This document shows, in pieces, positions 34,615 through 46,063 of a DNA stretch of 64,000 nucleotides. This DNA comes from Synaphobranchus kaupii. Taxonomy: Eukaryota > Chordata > Actinopteri > Anguilliformes > Synaphobranchidae. Within the stretch, counting starts at the first letter, position 1. Each line of letters opens with the position of its first letter. The stretch is taken from positions 121,612,264-121,676,263 of the forward strand of contig CM056376.1 of the NCBI GenBank assembly GCA_029718625.1. The letters run 5' to 3'. Below the pieces are notes generated by a model. It searched no databases, had not been told where the DNA came from, and saw only the letters and a program-made list of their open reading frames with translations. The translations under genes were made by a program, and so were the position numbers.

Positions 34615-35836
34615 ATAATTATACCATGGTATGGGTGAATACTCGATTCTGATTGGTCAATGACTGGTCGTTATTCTGTATAACCGGTCAGTCATCCGGG
34701 TCACAAGTTTAATCACAGTTCTAAATGAATGCGCTGCCTGCCTGGCCAGCTAGTACTACGCAACCTGGGAATGGCAAACATGACCGGTCAATTCAGAGTC
34801 CAAGACGTTCTAGAAAAGTGGAATAAATAAATAAAGTGAATTTATAAAGTAAACGAATGTAGCCTACCTACTTTATTTTCCTCAGTGACTAACGTTAGGC
34901 TACTATAGCCTACGGCAGACGGCTACTTCGCCTCGTAGGTATGCTGCAAATAGTAGGCTAACTTTGGCTACGATAAACTTTTGTCATTGTTTTTAAGATA
35001 ATGCAAATGCAATACGTGGCGAGGTAACTATATAGCTAGCCATAGTTACATTATCACGGAGTTAGCAAAGCGCATGGTGTTTATGTGCAATGCGTAGCCT
35101 AATCTTTTTTTTTACTGCGAGCCATAAATGTGTCTCTAAGGTAGAAATGAACGTTGCCGTAGCAACAGCATATCTGATTTATAAAAATCGGTAAACAACA
35201 TTAATCTACAGATTTAAAAAAGTTTGTATTCGGCAGATATCTTAGTTACAACTACTTCAATCTAGCAAAACATTTTTGTGGTTAATATTTATTCAGTTGG
35301 AAATACAAATTTATCATAGTAGGAATTTGCATGTAAATTGACGTCGGCAATATATATATATACAAGTTACATCTAGCTAACAAACTCCGTAGTATTTTTT
35401 AGATGGTCCCATAGGACATCATGATGTGAATCTGCTACACACTGCGTGACCAAACCATTTTTAAAAAGCAAGACAGAGAGAGGGAGGTAATGTTGAATCT
35501 GATTGAGTTATTGTTTCATGCAATTTTCTTAAATAATGTAATGACAAAAATAACCAAAATTGGTGCCAATTGTATGTTATAACCGAGAAGGAACTATTTT
35601 TTCCCCCGATAGAATCAATTATTTTCAGAACTAACGACGAGAGGGTTTGCATAGCAACGCACTTAAATAGAACTGTTCCATTAGATCTACCAACCAGCTG
35701 TTTTGCATGACAACGCAAAAACAACAAGCCCAAAGAGCTGCGGAAGTACATTTAAATTTCAGCTGATTAAATCGATAAAAATCTATAAATATGAAAGTAA
35801 CTATATATAATCATTGTTGGTAACCATGGTATAAGC
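34615..35836. mobile_element. Possible TIR element (ATACCATGGTAT ends)
   Basis: The left block AATTATACCATGGTATGGGT (34617-34636) and the right block GGTAACCATGGTATAAGC (35819-35836) share TTATACCATGG in inverted orientation, but the motif is itself palindromic, so the inference is weak. The interior is AT-rich and non-coding, except for TTAGCCTACTATAGCCTACG-type strings and a minus-strand frame at 35461-35751 with no motif. It may form one unit with the hairpin that follows. Confidence 0.35.
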
Positions 35837-35963
35837 GCAATAATCATCTCCGAGGTGTACATTACACGGTTTTAACCGCACTCCGCTGAGGCGTCGGGTG
35901 GTTCTTCGCCTCAACGTCGTGCGGTTAAAACCGTGTAATGCACACCTCGTCGTTGATTATTGC
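35837..35963. repeat. Long inverted repeat (45-bp arms)
   Basis: Left arm 35837-35881 (GCAATAATCATCTCCGAGGT ... TTTTAACCGCAC) pairs with right arm 35919-35963 at 41 of 45 positions, with a 37-base loop that contains a further TGAGGCG/CGCCTCA stem. As DNA or RNA it would form a long hairpin. The sequence is probably a MITE or the end of a fold-back transposon. Confidence 0.85.
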
Positions 35964-36550
35964 TTACATAATGCACCTTTAAAGATTTTAATTCACACCC
36001 AACAAATTCATCACTATAACATTCTTTTTAAACTTATTTTCTTCCATAATACAGAGGGGGATTTGCTAGTATATTCTGCTTTAGATCACAAACCCCAAAT
36101 GAAGACATTATAAAGCTGGCAGGTGGGCAGAAACCTCTGCATTAGGAGGGACGTGCATATTCATTGGCACACATTTCTACCATTCCTTTTATCCTATCTT
36201 TCCCTATTACTGGCTGGTGAGATGGTGCAGGCTCCCATTTTGAAGTCATGGGGCCATTTTGTGGGCAGTCAGGTGACTGAGAAGAGGCCATTTTGTGAGC
36301 AGTCGGGTAATAGAATAGAATTACTTTTATTTTCCTGTTAGGGAACTTTAGTATTCTACAGAATACTACAGAACTACAGTATACAGTAACTGGGGAGAAG
36401 GTATAAGAAGGCCAATTTTTTTGTGCCCTACCCAGTTTTTTGTTTGTGGGTTGCAGAAACTCAGTTTGGAGCACATTCGGTGCTCTGGTTGCTACAGGCC
36501 TCAAATGCTGCTTGTTAACATTGTTTGGGGTTGACTGCTTCAAAGAGGCC
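35964..36550. other. No gene recognised
   Basis: A 160-codon minus-strand frame (36624-36142) runs through here into the MITE. It has no recognisable domain, and its start lies inside the MITE, so I treat it as chance. The GGCCATTTTGTGnGCAGTC block repeats twice at 36250-36305. Confidence 0.5.
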
Positions 36551-36700
36551 TGGGGGTATACTACGAAATAGGAGTACTTAGTTAGCCGGATAACTGCACT
36601 GAGTAAAACCTGGAACCATCCCAAATCTGGAACACGAACTGAAGTTACTCAGTGCTGTTATCCAGCTAACTAAGTAGCCTGCTTCATAGTATACCCCCCT
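36551..36700. mobile_element. Palindromic MITE (GGGGGTATTCCAC family), copy 2
   Basis: Ends TGGGGGTATACTACGAAATA and GCTTCATAGTATACCCCCCT are inverted. The interior GCCGGATAACTGCACTGAGT, AAAACCTGGAACCATCCCAA and ATCTGGAACACGAACTGAAG matches copy 1 at 7021. Relative to copy 1 both ends carry the same change (TATTCCAC to TATACTAC), so the arms co-vary. Confidence 0.88.
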
Positions 36701-37166
36701 GGTGTTGACTGGCCAAGTTTAGTTTGTTTTGTGTTGTTTTGATGATTCCAACCAAACAAAAACAACTTCTGAATCTCTGAAGACTCCTCCATAGAGGGAA
36801 GCTGGAGCGGGTTGCTCACGGACGAAGCACATGCTTGAGCTGGCCCTCAACCAGGTGAGAACTGTACCGAGCACCGATCTCCAGCCAGCTTTTTCTTCTC
36901 TGTTTTGTTTCCACCTACCTGCCTACTTTAGACACACAGACACTTTGTGTTAGGGAAGAGCTTTGTTTTATATTAGGTTAGACAGCAGTGAAGTAGCTCC
37001 GCTCGTAACATCTGTAAACATATATCCTTCTTTGCCCAAAAAAAACTGTCTGGGCTTATTGAAAACATCCACAAAAACTGAAATAGCCTAATATAAAAAT
37101 ACCCCAGTGAACTATAATTTTAAAGTACCTGTGAGTATTGATGTAAAAATGTACATCCTGAAAATA
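36701..37166. other. No gene recognised
   Basis: About 460 bases between the MITE and the Tc1 derivative; nothing recognised. Confidence 0.5.
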
Positions 37167-37709
37167 CACTGCCTGGCCAAAAAAAAAGTTGCGGTTGCAC
37201 CCGTCATGCATAGTGCCCACTGTACAAGCCTCTGGAGGCAGTGTTATGATCTGGGGTTGCTTCAGTTGGTCAGGTCTAGGCTCAGCAATGTTATGCAGCA
37301 ATAAAATTAAGTCAGCTGAGTACCTGAATGTACTGAATGACCATCAATTTATCCCATCAATGGGCATATTCCAGGACGACAATGCCAAGATTCAGCGGGC
37401 TCAAATTGTGAAAGAGTGGTTCAGGGAGCATGAGGATCATTTTCACACATGAATTGGCCACCAGAGTCCTGACCTTAACCCCATTGAAAGTCTTTGGGAT
37501 GTGCTGGAGAAGACTTTACGGAGTGGTTCGACTCTCCCGTCGTCAATACAAGATCTCGGCCAAAAATGAATGTAACTCTGGATGGAAATAAATGTTGTGA
37601 CGTTGCATAAGGTTGTTGAAACAATGCCATGACTAATGTGCGCCGTAATCAAAGCTAAAGGCGGTGCAAAAAAATATTAGAGTGCAACTTTTTTTTTGGC
37701 CAGGCAGTG
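37167..37709 (+). mobile_element. 543-bp Tc1-like deletion derivative, copy 2
   Basis: TIRs CACTGCCTGGCCAAAAAAAA and TTTTTTTTTGGCCAGGCAGTG lie between TA dinucleotides (37165-37166 and 37710-37711). The left TIR is joined directly to the internal transposase sequence [19 protein letters not shown], followed by [17 protein letters not shown] and a frameshifted C-terminal part, exactly as in the copy at 15222. The catalytic region is damaged and the DNA-binding domain is missing, so it cannot move by itself. Confidence 0.92.
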
Positions 37710-37942
37710 TATTTAGTCACCATGGAGGGATGTGAATTTGCTTTTACTGTATGTGAGATGGTGATAATTTATGTATGTGTTCAGTGGTCTTTCCTTCCAA
37801 AAGACAGGGATATTGTAGTCATAAAAAATACAATAATTCAGATGGTATCTTTACTCTAATTACAGTGGCCCATGAGATTGTTATAATGATAATAGGAGGA
37901 AGCTCAAAGCACAATACACAAACAAGTTTCTAACATTGATGG

Positions 37943-38142
37943 GTGGCAGTGTAGTATAATGGTTAAGGAACTGAACTTTCGATTCCCAGGTAGGACACTG
38001 TTGTTGTACCCTTGGGCAAGGTACTTAACCTGAATTGCTTCAGTATATATCTAGCTGTATATGAATGGATACATGTAATAAGAAGTTGTGTAAGTTGCTC
38101 TGGATAAAAGTGTCTGCTAAATGCCTGTAATGTAATGTAATA
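37943..38142 (+). mobile_element. V-SINE copy 2, B box deleted
   Basis: It matches the SINE at 17718 along its length: GTGTAGTATAATGGTTAAGG, GTTGTACCCTTGGGCAAGGT, ACTTAACCTGAATTGCTTCA, then TTGCTCTGGATAAAAGTGTC and TGTAA repeats. About 20 bases between CTGAACTTTC and GATTCCCAGG, including most of the pol III B box, are missing, and the 3' hairpin stem carries AAAGT instead of AGAGC, so the copy should be transcriptionally and retropositionally dead. Confidence 0.9.
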
Positions 38143-38419
38143 ATGGCTGTTAATTTATAAATGAAGTGCTGCACACTTTGTGTAGTTTTTTATGAGTAAT
38201 GTCACAATGATTACATCATTGCAAAATCACATTCACTTGTTCCAACGGACAGGTAACCACAAATAAATGGCAGTACTCAAGTGACTAGCTAGCTCTACGG
38301 CATAGCTGTATTAGTTAAAGCAAGACTTATCTAAGACAGCGTTATTGCGAAGTTAGCTAGTTAACCAATGGGCAAATTTTAGAACCCATTTAGTAGTTAA
38401 GTAAATTCTGCTTTCATCT
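38143..38419. other. Unique spacer
   Basis: Short spacer between repeats; nothing recognised. Confidence 0.5.
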
Positions 38420-38480
38420 GGGGGGTATTTCACAAAGCAGGATTACTGAGTTAGCTGGATAACTGCACTGAGTAAAACCC
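38420..38480. mobile_element. MITE (GGGGGTATTCCAC family), left half only
   Basis: GGGGGGTATTTCACAAAGCA, GGATTACTGAGTTAGCTGGA and TAACTGCACTGAGTAAAACC match the left halves of copies 1 and 2. The right half is absent, and the sequence changes abruptly after AAAACCC near 38480. Confidence 0.85.
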
Positions 38481-39132
38481 TTATATTCTTCGTAGTTTTT
38501 GGTTTGGTTTCACCTTTGATATGGCTTGTTTCATTTTACAGATTGTCTCGCACTTTTTAACTGTTTTTGAAAGATTTTATGCAGCCTCAATACAGTTATA
38601 TAGCCTAGGCCTACTCTTATTATAGATCAGAGTTAGGCCTATTATTGAGCCTAATCGCTAATGTCGGGTCACGGGCAGCCAGTGCCAGCAATGCTCCGCA
38701 CATTAGCGATTTAATTGTATGAGATAACATTCAGTAGGCCTACATTCAAATTGAATTGTAGACATTCAATGGTCGATGGCTGCTTTTGTGCACTGGCAGG
38801 ATACACATGGAGGTAGGAACAGAGACATTGAAGTATGGTGAAATTCACTGTTCATATGATCGAGCCATTGATTTGGATTTTGTTTCCATATGTAATGATA
38901 ATTATTATCATGGTGTCATTGGTTGATTATAGTCCATAAATAGATGTCTTTAGGCTATGTCCTTAGCCTCTGCCTATATTAATGAATTGACACTATTATT
39001 AGTAAGCCGGAGGGGCCACGGGTAGCTTTTGAATGAGGCCACTGAGTCATTTGCCATGCCCCTGCTAAACATATACAGTAACTGTCCCTTACCACAGTTC
39101 TCACCTACTCCTGCAGTGCAGGCATGTGGGTC
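38481..39132. other. No gene recognised
   Basis: About 650 bases of unremarkable sequence; nothing supported. Confidence 0.5.
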
Positions 39133-39136
39133 TTAA

Positions 39137-41457
39137 AGAGATACTGCAGAGGCTTTTCTAAGGCCTTTTTTATCGCTTCAATTTGAACTGGAACTCGTGA
39201 GTGGGTGTGGTCATATGACGACGGTGCCACGTAGTCATATTATGAATATTCATACGGTCAAGGAGTGAAAGGGTGTGTCTTGGTGAACTGACTCAGGCCC
39301 CCACTGAACTCAGCCCCCTTCCTGCTCTCTCCTCACAACTACGTCTTCGCGATCGAGGAGAGGACCGGGGATGTAACCGAATGGTAGAGCTAACGTTACC
39401 TAGCTAAGTTAGCTTGTTTGTCTGCCTAAAGTAACGTTACTATTAAATACATTCAAATACACAGCAAAACCCAGTCACACAGTAACGTTAGTATATTGAA
39501 CATAGCTGGTTGTAGCGCCCAGCTCCACTTGGTCCGGAGAGAATTGTTATAATTTATTAGCTGACATTATTCATAAATGATAGCGATAACTAGCTATCTA
39601 GCTAAGTTACCAGTTCTCTGGACCAAACGGGGCTAAACTCACACACAATAGACTGCTTTGCATTACCTAATTTATCGATACATTCCGTCTCTCGACATAT
39701 TATGAAAGCTAACAGAGCCAGTGGCGTTACACCGAGGAACGATATATCTCGGACTCCTTGGCATAATGCAGGCTTAAGTTAGCTAAAGATACCAAAGTAA
39801 AACGTTGTAGATGAATGACTCTCTATGGCTACGTTCACACTGCAGGTAAAAAGTGGCACAGATCCGATTTTTTCCTCAAATGTGACACAGATCTGATTTT
39901 TTTTTAATGGAAGTGTGAACAGTGAAAATCACATTGAATCTGACATTTCAAATTCTCATTTGGGCACTTTTGAATGTGGGATTAGATGCCGATACATAAC
40001 CGATTGTGTCAAAGCGACCGCAGTCTTGTCAGATCGGAATTAATTTTTGATGCAGCTAGCAGGGCATTAGAACGTGTACGCACGGGCTAGTTAACTCACT
40101 GTTGTACAGAGTAGGTTATCAACAGATTCACATTATATTATCATGTGTTGTCATTTTAGATAAGTGGTAAATGTGCAAAGCAGTGGTGGATTTTTTTTGG
40201 GCACAAACGATACACCATGATAATAAGTCGGAAGTAGGCAATGTTTTTATATCATTCGCGGACAGCTGTGTTACCGTTTTGTGATTTCAAATAATAAAAC
40301 TGTCCATATTGTTGTCTTGGTTTGTTGCACGGTAGCCTATTCATTATTCACGGTTTTCTCATGTAGCTCCTTACCGAACGTTATGGTTGTCGGTCCAATA
40401 GTGTGTCAATAGTTTAATCTAAGGGTGCGCAGTGATGTTAGGCTATACGTTACACATGAAGTTGAGCAGATGTGTCATGTGATAGCTGGAACGCTGTATT
40501 GACCAATCTTCATCCCGGAACTATCCGTTTTTTAAATGTTATATCGACTGGTCTCACTAGCCAAACGGCCGAGCGGTCCATTTTCTTAACTCGCCCGTCC
40601 TCATAATCACTCGCCCAGGCGAGTGAGCGAGGTTAATTTCATGCCTTGCTTGAGTTTCACTGAAACCGCACATGTCACGGTCCCCCCATTCCTGGCTCCG
40701 ATCTCGCATTCACGAGTCACTCTGCACAGAAGTAGCAGCCATGGCAGCACAAAAAGCTAGTAAAAACCTTGGCTTTTTTCCCGTCTCCTCACCCTTATCA
40801 TTAGCTCCATTGCACATCAACTTTAAAATTTACGCAGAAGCTGTGACTTTGATCACTTCCTTTTTGTTGTTGTTTATTTCTGCAGGCTGTGTAACAGGCG
40901 CTATGTCTTTTGTTTTTGTTAATTTGCACGGGTCATTTGAGGAGAGCAATCGGTTCACACTTGAATCAGATATGGGCCACATTAAAAAATTTATATGAAC
41001 AGCCAAACAAACAAAAAAATCGGATCTGAGCAATAAATCGGAATTGAGCACTAATGCCTGCAGTGTGAACGTAGCCTTAGTAGCTCGATATAAGTCGTAA
41101 TATTAACGTTAGCAGTAATACAAAGCAATTCGCATTTGAACTTGAACTAACTAGTTAGCAGTACAAGGGTCTCAGTCTCAAAGAGGAAAAAAAACCCGTT
41201 GGTCTCTGATTTTATACCACGTGCCCAGCCGAGACTACCCCTAGGACCACCTCAACTCCACCCATTTTTATGTTAAGGATCTCGTGACGTCACGAATCCC
41301 CGGAAACCAGCGTTATTAGTAACCTACACAAAAACTCATATAAAACTATTTTGACTAAACATGAGATTTTCGGACATAGACAGTTGTGTATGATTATAAT
41401 CTAACCCAAAACATTGGTTTTCAACGGGAAAAGTCGGTTTTTGACTGCAGTATCACT
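39137..41457. mobile_element. TTAA-flanked transposon, split by a nested element
   Basis: The ends AGAGATACTGCAG and CTGCAGTATCACT are inverted repeats (12 of 13) bordered on both sides by TTAA (39133-39136 and 41458-41461), the target of piggyBac and Kolobok/T2-type elements. The TTAAAG start recalls the T2/Kolobok MITE pattern more than the CCC start of piggyBac. Without the nested 1250-base element it would be about 1.07 kb. The interior has no recognisable transposase, so it is non-autonomous. Confidence 0.75.
39827..41076. mobile_element. TIR transposon nested in the TTAA element
   Basis: Ends GGCTACGTTCACACTGCAGG and CCTGCAGTGTGAACGTAGCC are perfect 20-base inverted repeats. Sub-terminal AGATCCGATTTTTTCCTC pairs loosely with AAATCGGATCTGAGC. 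The interior holds a 108-codon frame (40672-40998) with one hydrophobic stretch around residues 58-80 and no known domain. No clear target duplication remains, so the superfamily is left open. Confidence 0.85.
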
Positions 41458-41461
41458 TTAA

Positions 41462-44400
41462 GGCAAATTTGAGTTATCTGATGTAGGCACTGTGTGCTTC
41501 CAGTAATTATGCTTTGCTCATTCACTCATTCAGATTTAATAGCTTGATGGCAAAAAAGGCCACAATTGTCTGCTCATGCTGTGGAGTGCTCAACTTTAAT
41601 TTGTGAGTGTGACACTCATCTTCATTAACAGAAATGATTACCACTTTCCTTTCTAAATTGTGAAGATTATGAATACATGTTGCAAAATACCTGTGCGGGT
41701 GTGTGAATTCTTGCAAATTATCAAATGATAATATTTCATGCTTGTTGGGAAATGCCTTGCGGATTGAAGGAAAACAAAAAACATATTTTGTCCATTACAG
41801 ACACGCTTTTTCTATGATTCTGGTGATTGCTAAATTTGCCAAACTGTGAAAAAGACCACACTTGCATTTAAAAAGGTCACAGTTAAGGACAAATATTAAT
41901 TGAATCCTGGCCTCTGAATTGAATCTTGGTCTATTCCAATCAATGTCTTAATCAACCTGTGAGATATGAGAGCTTGTTTGAACTGCTTAGGCAGAAATAA
42001 TAATTGGACTGCTTTATGGAATGAACATTGTTTGCCACCCTTTGACCCAACTGGAAGACAGTATAGACATGGATTTCCCATAGCCTTCTTGCAAAAAAGC
42101 TTTAACATTGGATATACCATTAGCTGTCTGGATTACCTCTGCTCCAATAGTTCCTTTCAACTACATACCAACTATCCACTTCCACAAGCTTTCATCTCTG
42201 AGAGGCAAATTCTCATCTGAATTGCTGCTAGCTGTTTCCTGTAAGACTGTGTAATCTGTGTCAGAACGTCACTAGCTCAGAATTGTGTGCATTGGATTAT
42301 GCATGCATGCTGCAAGTCCCTTTGTGGAGGTGCTCAAGATGCTTATAACCTGCTCAGGCAGTTCTATGATTTGGGGAAGTTTGAATGAGACAACATATTT
42401 CTTAGTTAGTACTCCAACAAGAAAGACTCTTAGCAACATGACAAGTTGAGCCTTTAACCATTATGTTCTTATGTGCATGTACAATTGTTTGTAGTGTGCC
42501 CAGCAGAATTTTTTTTTTGCACTCCAAGATGAAATGTCACTACACAGATATGGCATGAAAGTTTTAGTATTTCTACACTTTGAGTGAACTTCTGCCCCTG
42601 GTTCTTAAAGTGACTAAGTCTAAACTATTTGTTTTTCAAGACAAACCATTATTCAAATGGTTGGCTATAAACAACCAGAGAATATATTTTAATTAAAGCA
42701 GGAATATTCATTTAACACCTCAGCTATCCAACAAAGCATAAATGTTCATCAAGGCTAGACTGATGTCGTATAAGTCACTGAAGTGAATACAAATGTAATT
42801 TGTGTGACTTGTAATTCTTGATTAAGCATGGCTCTTCTTGATTAACTAACACCCAAGGAGACCTACAAAGCAGAGGTTATGTTTTCAAAGTACCTCATCA
42901 AAAGTTGAGACCAGTGAAATCCATCCAGGCCACACAATATGCACCCATTAAATAGGCCACAACATTTAAAGATTAAAAAATATTCACTAGCCTCATAAAT
43001 CCAAAAAACCCGCAAAAGATATAATTGACAGTAACCCGTCACCGGGCACTCCACTGCAGGGTGTTGGAGAGGGTCAATTAAAGGCGCTAACGGTAGCGTT
43101 TGCCAAATTGCCATCCCTGTTAGCAGTTTTTCTTCTCACCTTGGAAAGCGCTGACACCCAGAAGGGAGGATATATAGCACAGGGTTTAAATGCACTCATT
43201 AAGACTGATCATGATGCACAGAGATCACAGGGTACTACGATTGCTGCCATCTGATTACATTAAAAGCGTAAAATATTCACCAGTTCAGTCACCCCGTTGT
43301 CAGAGCTTCTACTGTGATGGCGAGAGGTTGAGGGTTCAGGACCTGCTGGGTTTCAGAGCGGCCATAATGTTTTCTGCTCCACCATCCTCCCTACGCCCTT
43401 GTCCTGACTGCTGATTTAGGCAAGACCTTCAACAGAAAGAACGTAATTTATTGTCGTCTTGTGTACATAATGTACCATACCAGCTCCCTACTGCATGTTA
43501 CAATGCATGTCTGTGCCTGTGTGTAATCAGCAGGGATTTATCTGTCCTGGAGATTCATGCATGATTACTGTTAAGAGACAGGGTTACATGGAAGAGGCAC
43601 ACTTTACAACAATTGCTCCAATAAATATTGAAAAATGAAGCAAGGGTGTGAATGAGAACTTTGCATCTTCGATGTGCGGCAGGTCGAAACCCTTCTGGTG
43701 TAAGTACATCTGAGATTAAAATAATAACTGACAAAAAAAAAAGGAAAGGCAATACTGCAAGTCAGCTATTTATGTGTTTCCTGGCCCTGCTATGCGGTAT
43801 CTATTCGCACACCCAAAATGCAATAGAATGGAGGCTGCAGCTGGTAATTAAATTTTAATGAAAGTGGTAATGAAGGCTGGCGATCAGTGTGGGCTGTGAA
43901 ACTGTGATAACTGAGGCCTGGAGACCGATCTCGTCTGACGATTTCATTCAATCATTTTTTTTTTATTTTTTTATTTTGCGTGTTCCCCGAAGTGAGTGAT
44001 TTTATAATGCCACCCCCGGCTAAGGGAGTGTTGATATAAACTGCTAATTAATGTGAGCAGTGGTGCATGTAATGTGGGTGGACAGAGATGGCATGCATTG
44101 GACTGGTTTTTATTTTTTGTTGAAATTTAATCTTAACCATAGTATAAAAAGCACTGTTAATAGGCAGGTCATTTGATTTAACATTTTCAGTCACAATTTT
44201 AAAGTAACTTAGTGTAATGAGTAATGTCTGTGACCAAAAGACCGTTTTGATTGATTGACATAATTTATCTAGAAATTGCTTGTAATCATATACATTCTTA
44301 AGAAATCACATGGAAAAGCTTCCTATTGACAAGTAACACTATTTAGAATTCCCAGAGACAACACCGTCTAACAGGCTGTAGTGACAGATATATAAAGTTT

Positions 44401-44469
44401 GAATAAAACATCCTACAGCTTCACTACTGTGCACATACATCTTGCAAATTCCATAAAGTGATAATTCAT
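41462..44469. other. No gene recognised, repeat-poor
   Basis: Three kilobases without recognisable transposons or convincing frames (longest about 84 codons). A T-rich run lies near 43960-43978. Together with 23852-27343 this is the best place to look for conserved non-coding sequence. Confidence 0.5.
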
Positions 44470-46063
44470 ATGGTCAAACTTCTGGGACAAATGCAGTAAG
44501 TAGTACTGTTGAGACCCCCACTGCTAGACCCCCACCAGTCCGGCTTCAAACCTGGCCACTCAACGGAGACCGCACTCCTCTCCGTCAGCGAGATGCTTCA
44601 CGCAGCTCGGGCAGCCTCCCTCTCCTCTGTGCTAATACTCCTAGACCTCTCTGCCGCCTTCGACACCGTAGATCACTCCATCCTCCTGTCGTCCCTGTCT
44701 GCAGCGGGGATCGGCGGCTCGGCCCTGGCCTGGATTGAGTCCTACCTCTCGGAGCGCTCCTCCCAGGTTGCCTGGGCTGGTAAAGTATCGGCACCCCGTC
44801 CCCTTACCACAGGAGTCCCCCAGGGCTCAGTCCTTGGTCCCCTCCTTTTCTCCACCTACACCAAATCCCTTGGCCCTGTTATCACTGCTCATGGTCTTTC
44901 TTACCACTGCTATGCTGACGATACTCAACTCTTTCTCTCCTTCTCACCCTCTGACACTCAGGTGTCAGCCCGCATCTCTGCTTGCCTGAGAGACATCCAG
45001 AGCTGGATGGACAACCACCATCTCAAGCTCAATCCAGGCAAGACTGAGCTCATCTACATTCCTGCTCTAACCTCTCCCCCTCTCAATCTCTCCATTTCCC
45101 TAGGGGACACTCCACTGACCCCAACGCCCTGTGCCAGGAACCTCGGAGTGGTGATGGACAACAGGCTGTCCCTCTCCAAGAACATCGCAGTGGTAACCCG
45201 GGCGTGCTGGTTCTTCCTGTACAACATCAGGAGAATCCGTCCCTTCCTCACCACCCACTCAACCCAGCTCCTGGTCCAAGCGATGGTGCTGTCCCGCCTG
45301 GACTATTGCAACTCTCTCCTGGCTGGCCTGCCAGCATCGGCCATTAGACCCCTTCAGCTTATCCAGAACGCAGCAGCGCGCCTGGTCTTCAACCTCCCCC
45401 GTCACTCCCATGTCACCCCCCTGCTCATTGACCTCCACTGGCTACCTGTGATGGCTCGCATCAAATTCAAAACATTGGTGCTCGCCTTCCAGGCAGTCCG
45501 AGGATCTGCCCCTCCATACCTCCAAAAGCTCATCAGACCCTACACACCTGCCAGATCCCTGCGTTCCGCCTCCTCAGGACGACTGGTACCCCCCCCCCCC
45601 CCCCACTTCGTACTAGCACCCGGTCTCGACGTCTGTCTGTCCTGGCCCCACGGTGGTGGAATGAGCTCCCCGTGGAGGTCAGAACAACAGAAAGTCTGAC
45701 GCCTTCAAGTGCAGATTGAAGACTCACCTCTTCAAGCTGCACCTCTCTCCACCCCTCCCTACCTCCTTGTGACCTCCCTTGATTGTGTTTTATGAATCCC
45801 TGTTTAAGTGGTTCAAGCTTCTAGTTAATACTTGTAAGGTTACTTTTTGGCTTACTGTTGTACACACCAATCATCAATAATGTGTGGTTACCCCCCCCCC
45901 CCCCCCCAAAAAAAATAAAAATAAATCATACTGACTACACCTGGTACTTGAATTCGTATTTACCTTTTAGGGTCGTTTAACGCATTTGTTCCTAGTTTGA
46001 AAATGCACTATGTACGTCGCTCTGGATAAGAGCGTCTGCCAAATGACTATAATGTAATGTAAT
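44470..46063 (+). mobile_element. L2 LINE, 5'-truncated, with intact 3' end
   Basis: A sense-strand L2-clade retrotransposon. It enters inside the reverse transcriptase and runs to a complete 3' UTR. The 3' end has a C17 run (45891-45907), the block TACCTTTTAGGGTCGTTTAA, the hairpin GCTCTGGATAAGAGC at 46019-46033 (perfect 5-bp stem, GGATA loop) and the TGTAA-repeat tail. The endonuclease domain, first ORF and promoter are missing. It is the best-preserved element of the window. The exact 5' junction (44470-44509) is uncertain. Confidence 0.93.
44509..45699 (+). pseudogene. L2 reverse transcriptase fragment
   Basis: A 396-codon open stretch encoding most of an L2-type RT. By residue: HQSGFKPGHSTETALL at 9-24; motif A LLDLSAAFDTVDH at 44-56 (catalytic Asp 46 or equivalent); motif B TGVPQGSVLGPLLF at 101-114; motif C YADD at 135-138 with both catalytic aspartates; motif D HLKLNPGKTEL at 171-181; then the thumb with DYCNSLLAGLP and IQNAAARLVFNLP. 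The N-terminal endonuclease and RT finger region are absent. After the C13 run near 45590 the frame is off: the expected ending WWNELPVEVRTTESL continues in another frame (about 45645-45710), with another shift before HLFKLHL. The reported start is only the first open codon. L2 RTs are normally part of proteins near 1000 residues. Confidence 0.93.

Noticed and set aside
36142..36624. 160-codon minus-strand frame
   Set aside because: No recognisable domain, starts within a palindromic MITE, and no conserved-looking composition. Its length can occur by chance in 64 kb.
44585..45254. Frames overlapping the L2 reverse transcriptase on other strands
   Set aside because: Shadows of the real RT frame, produced by its GC-rich codon use.
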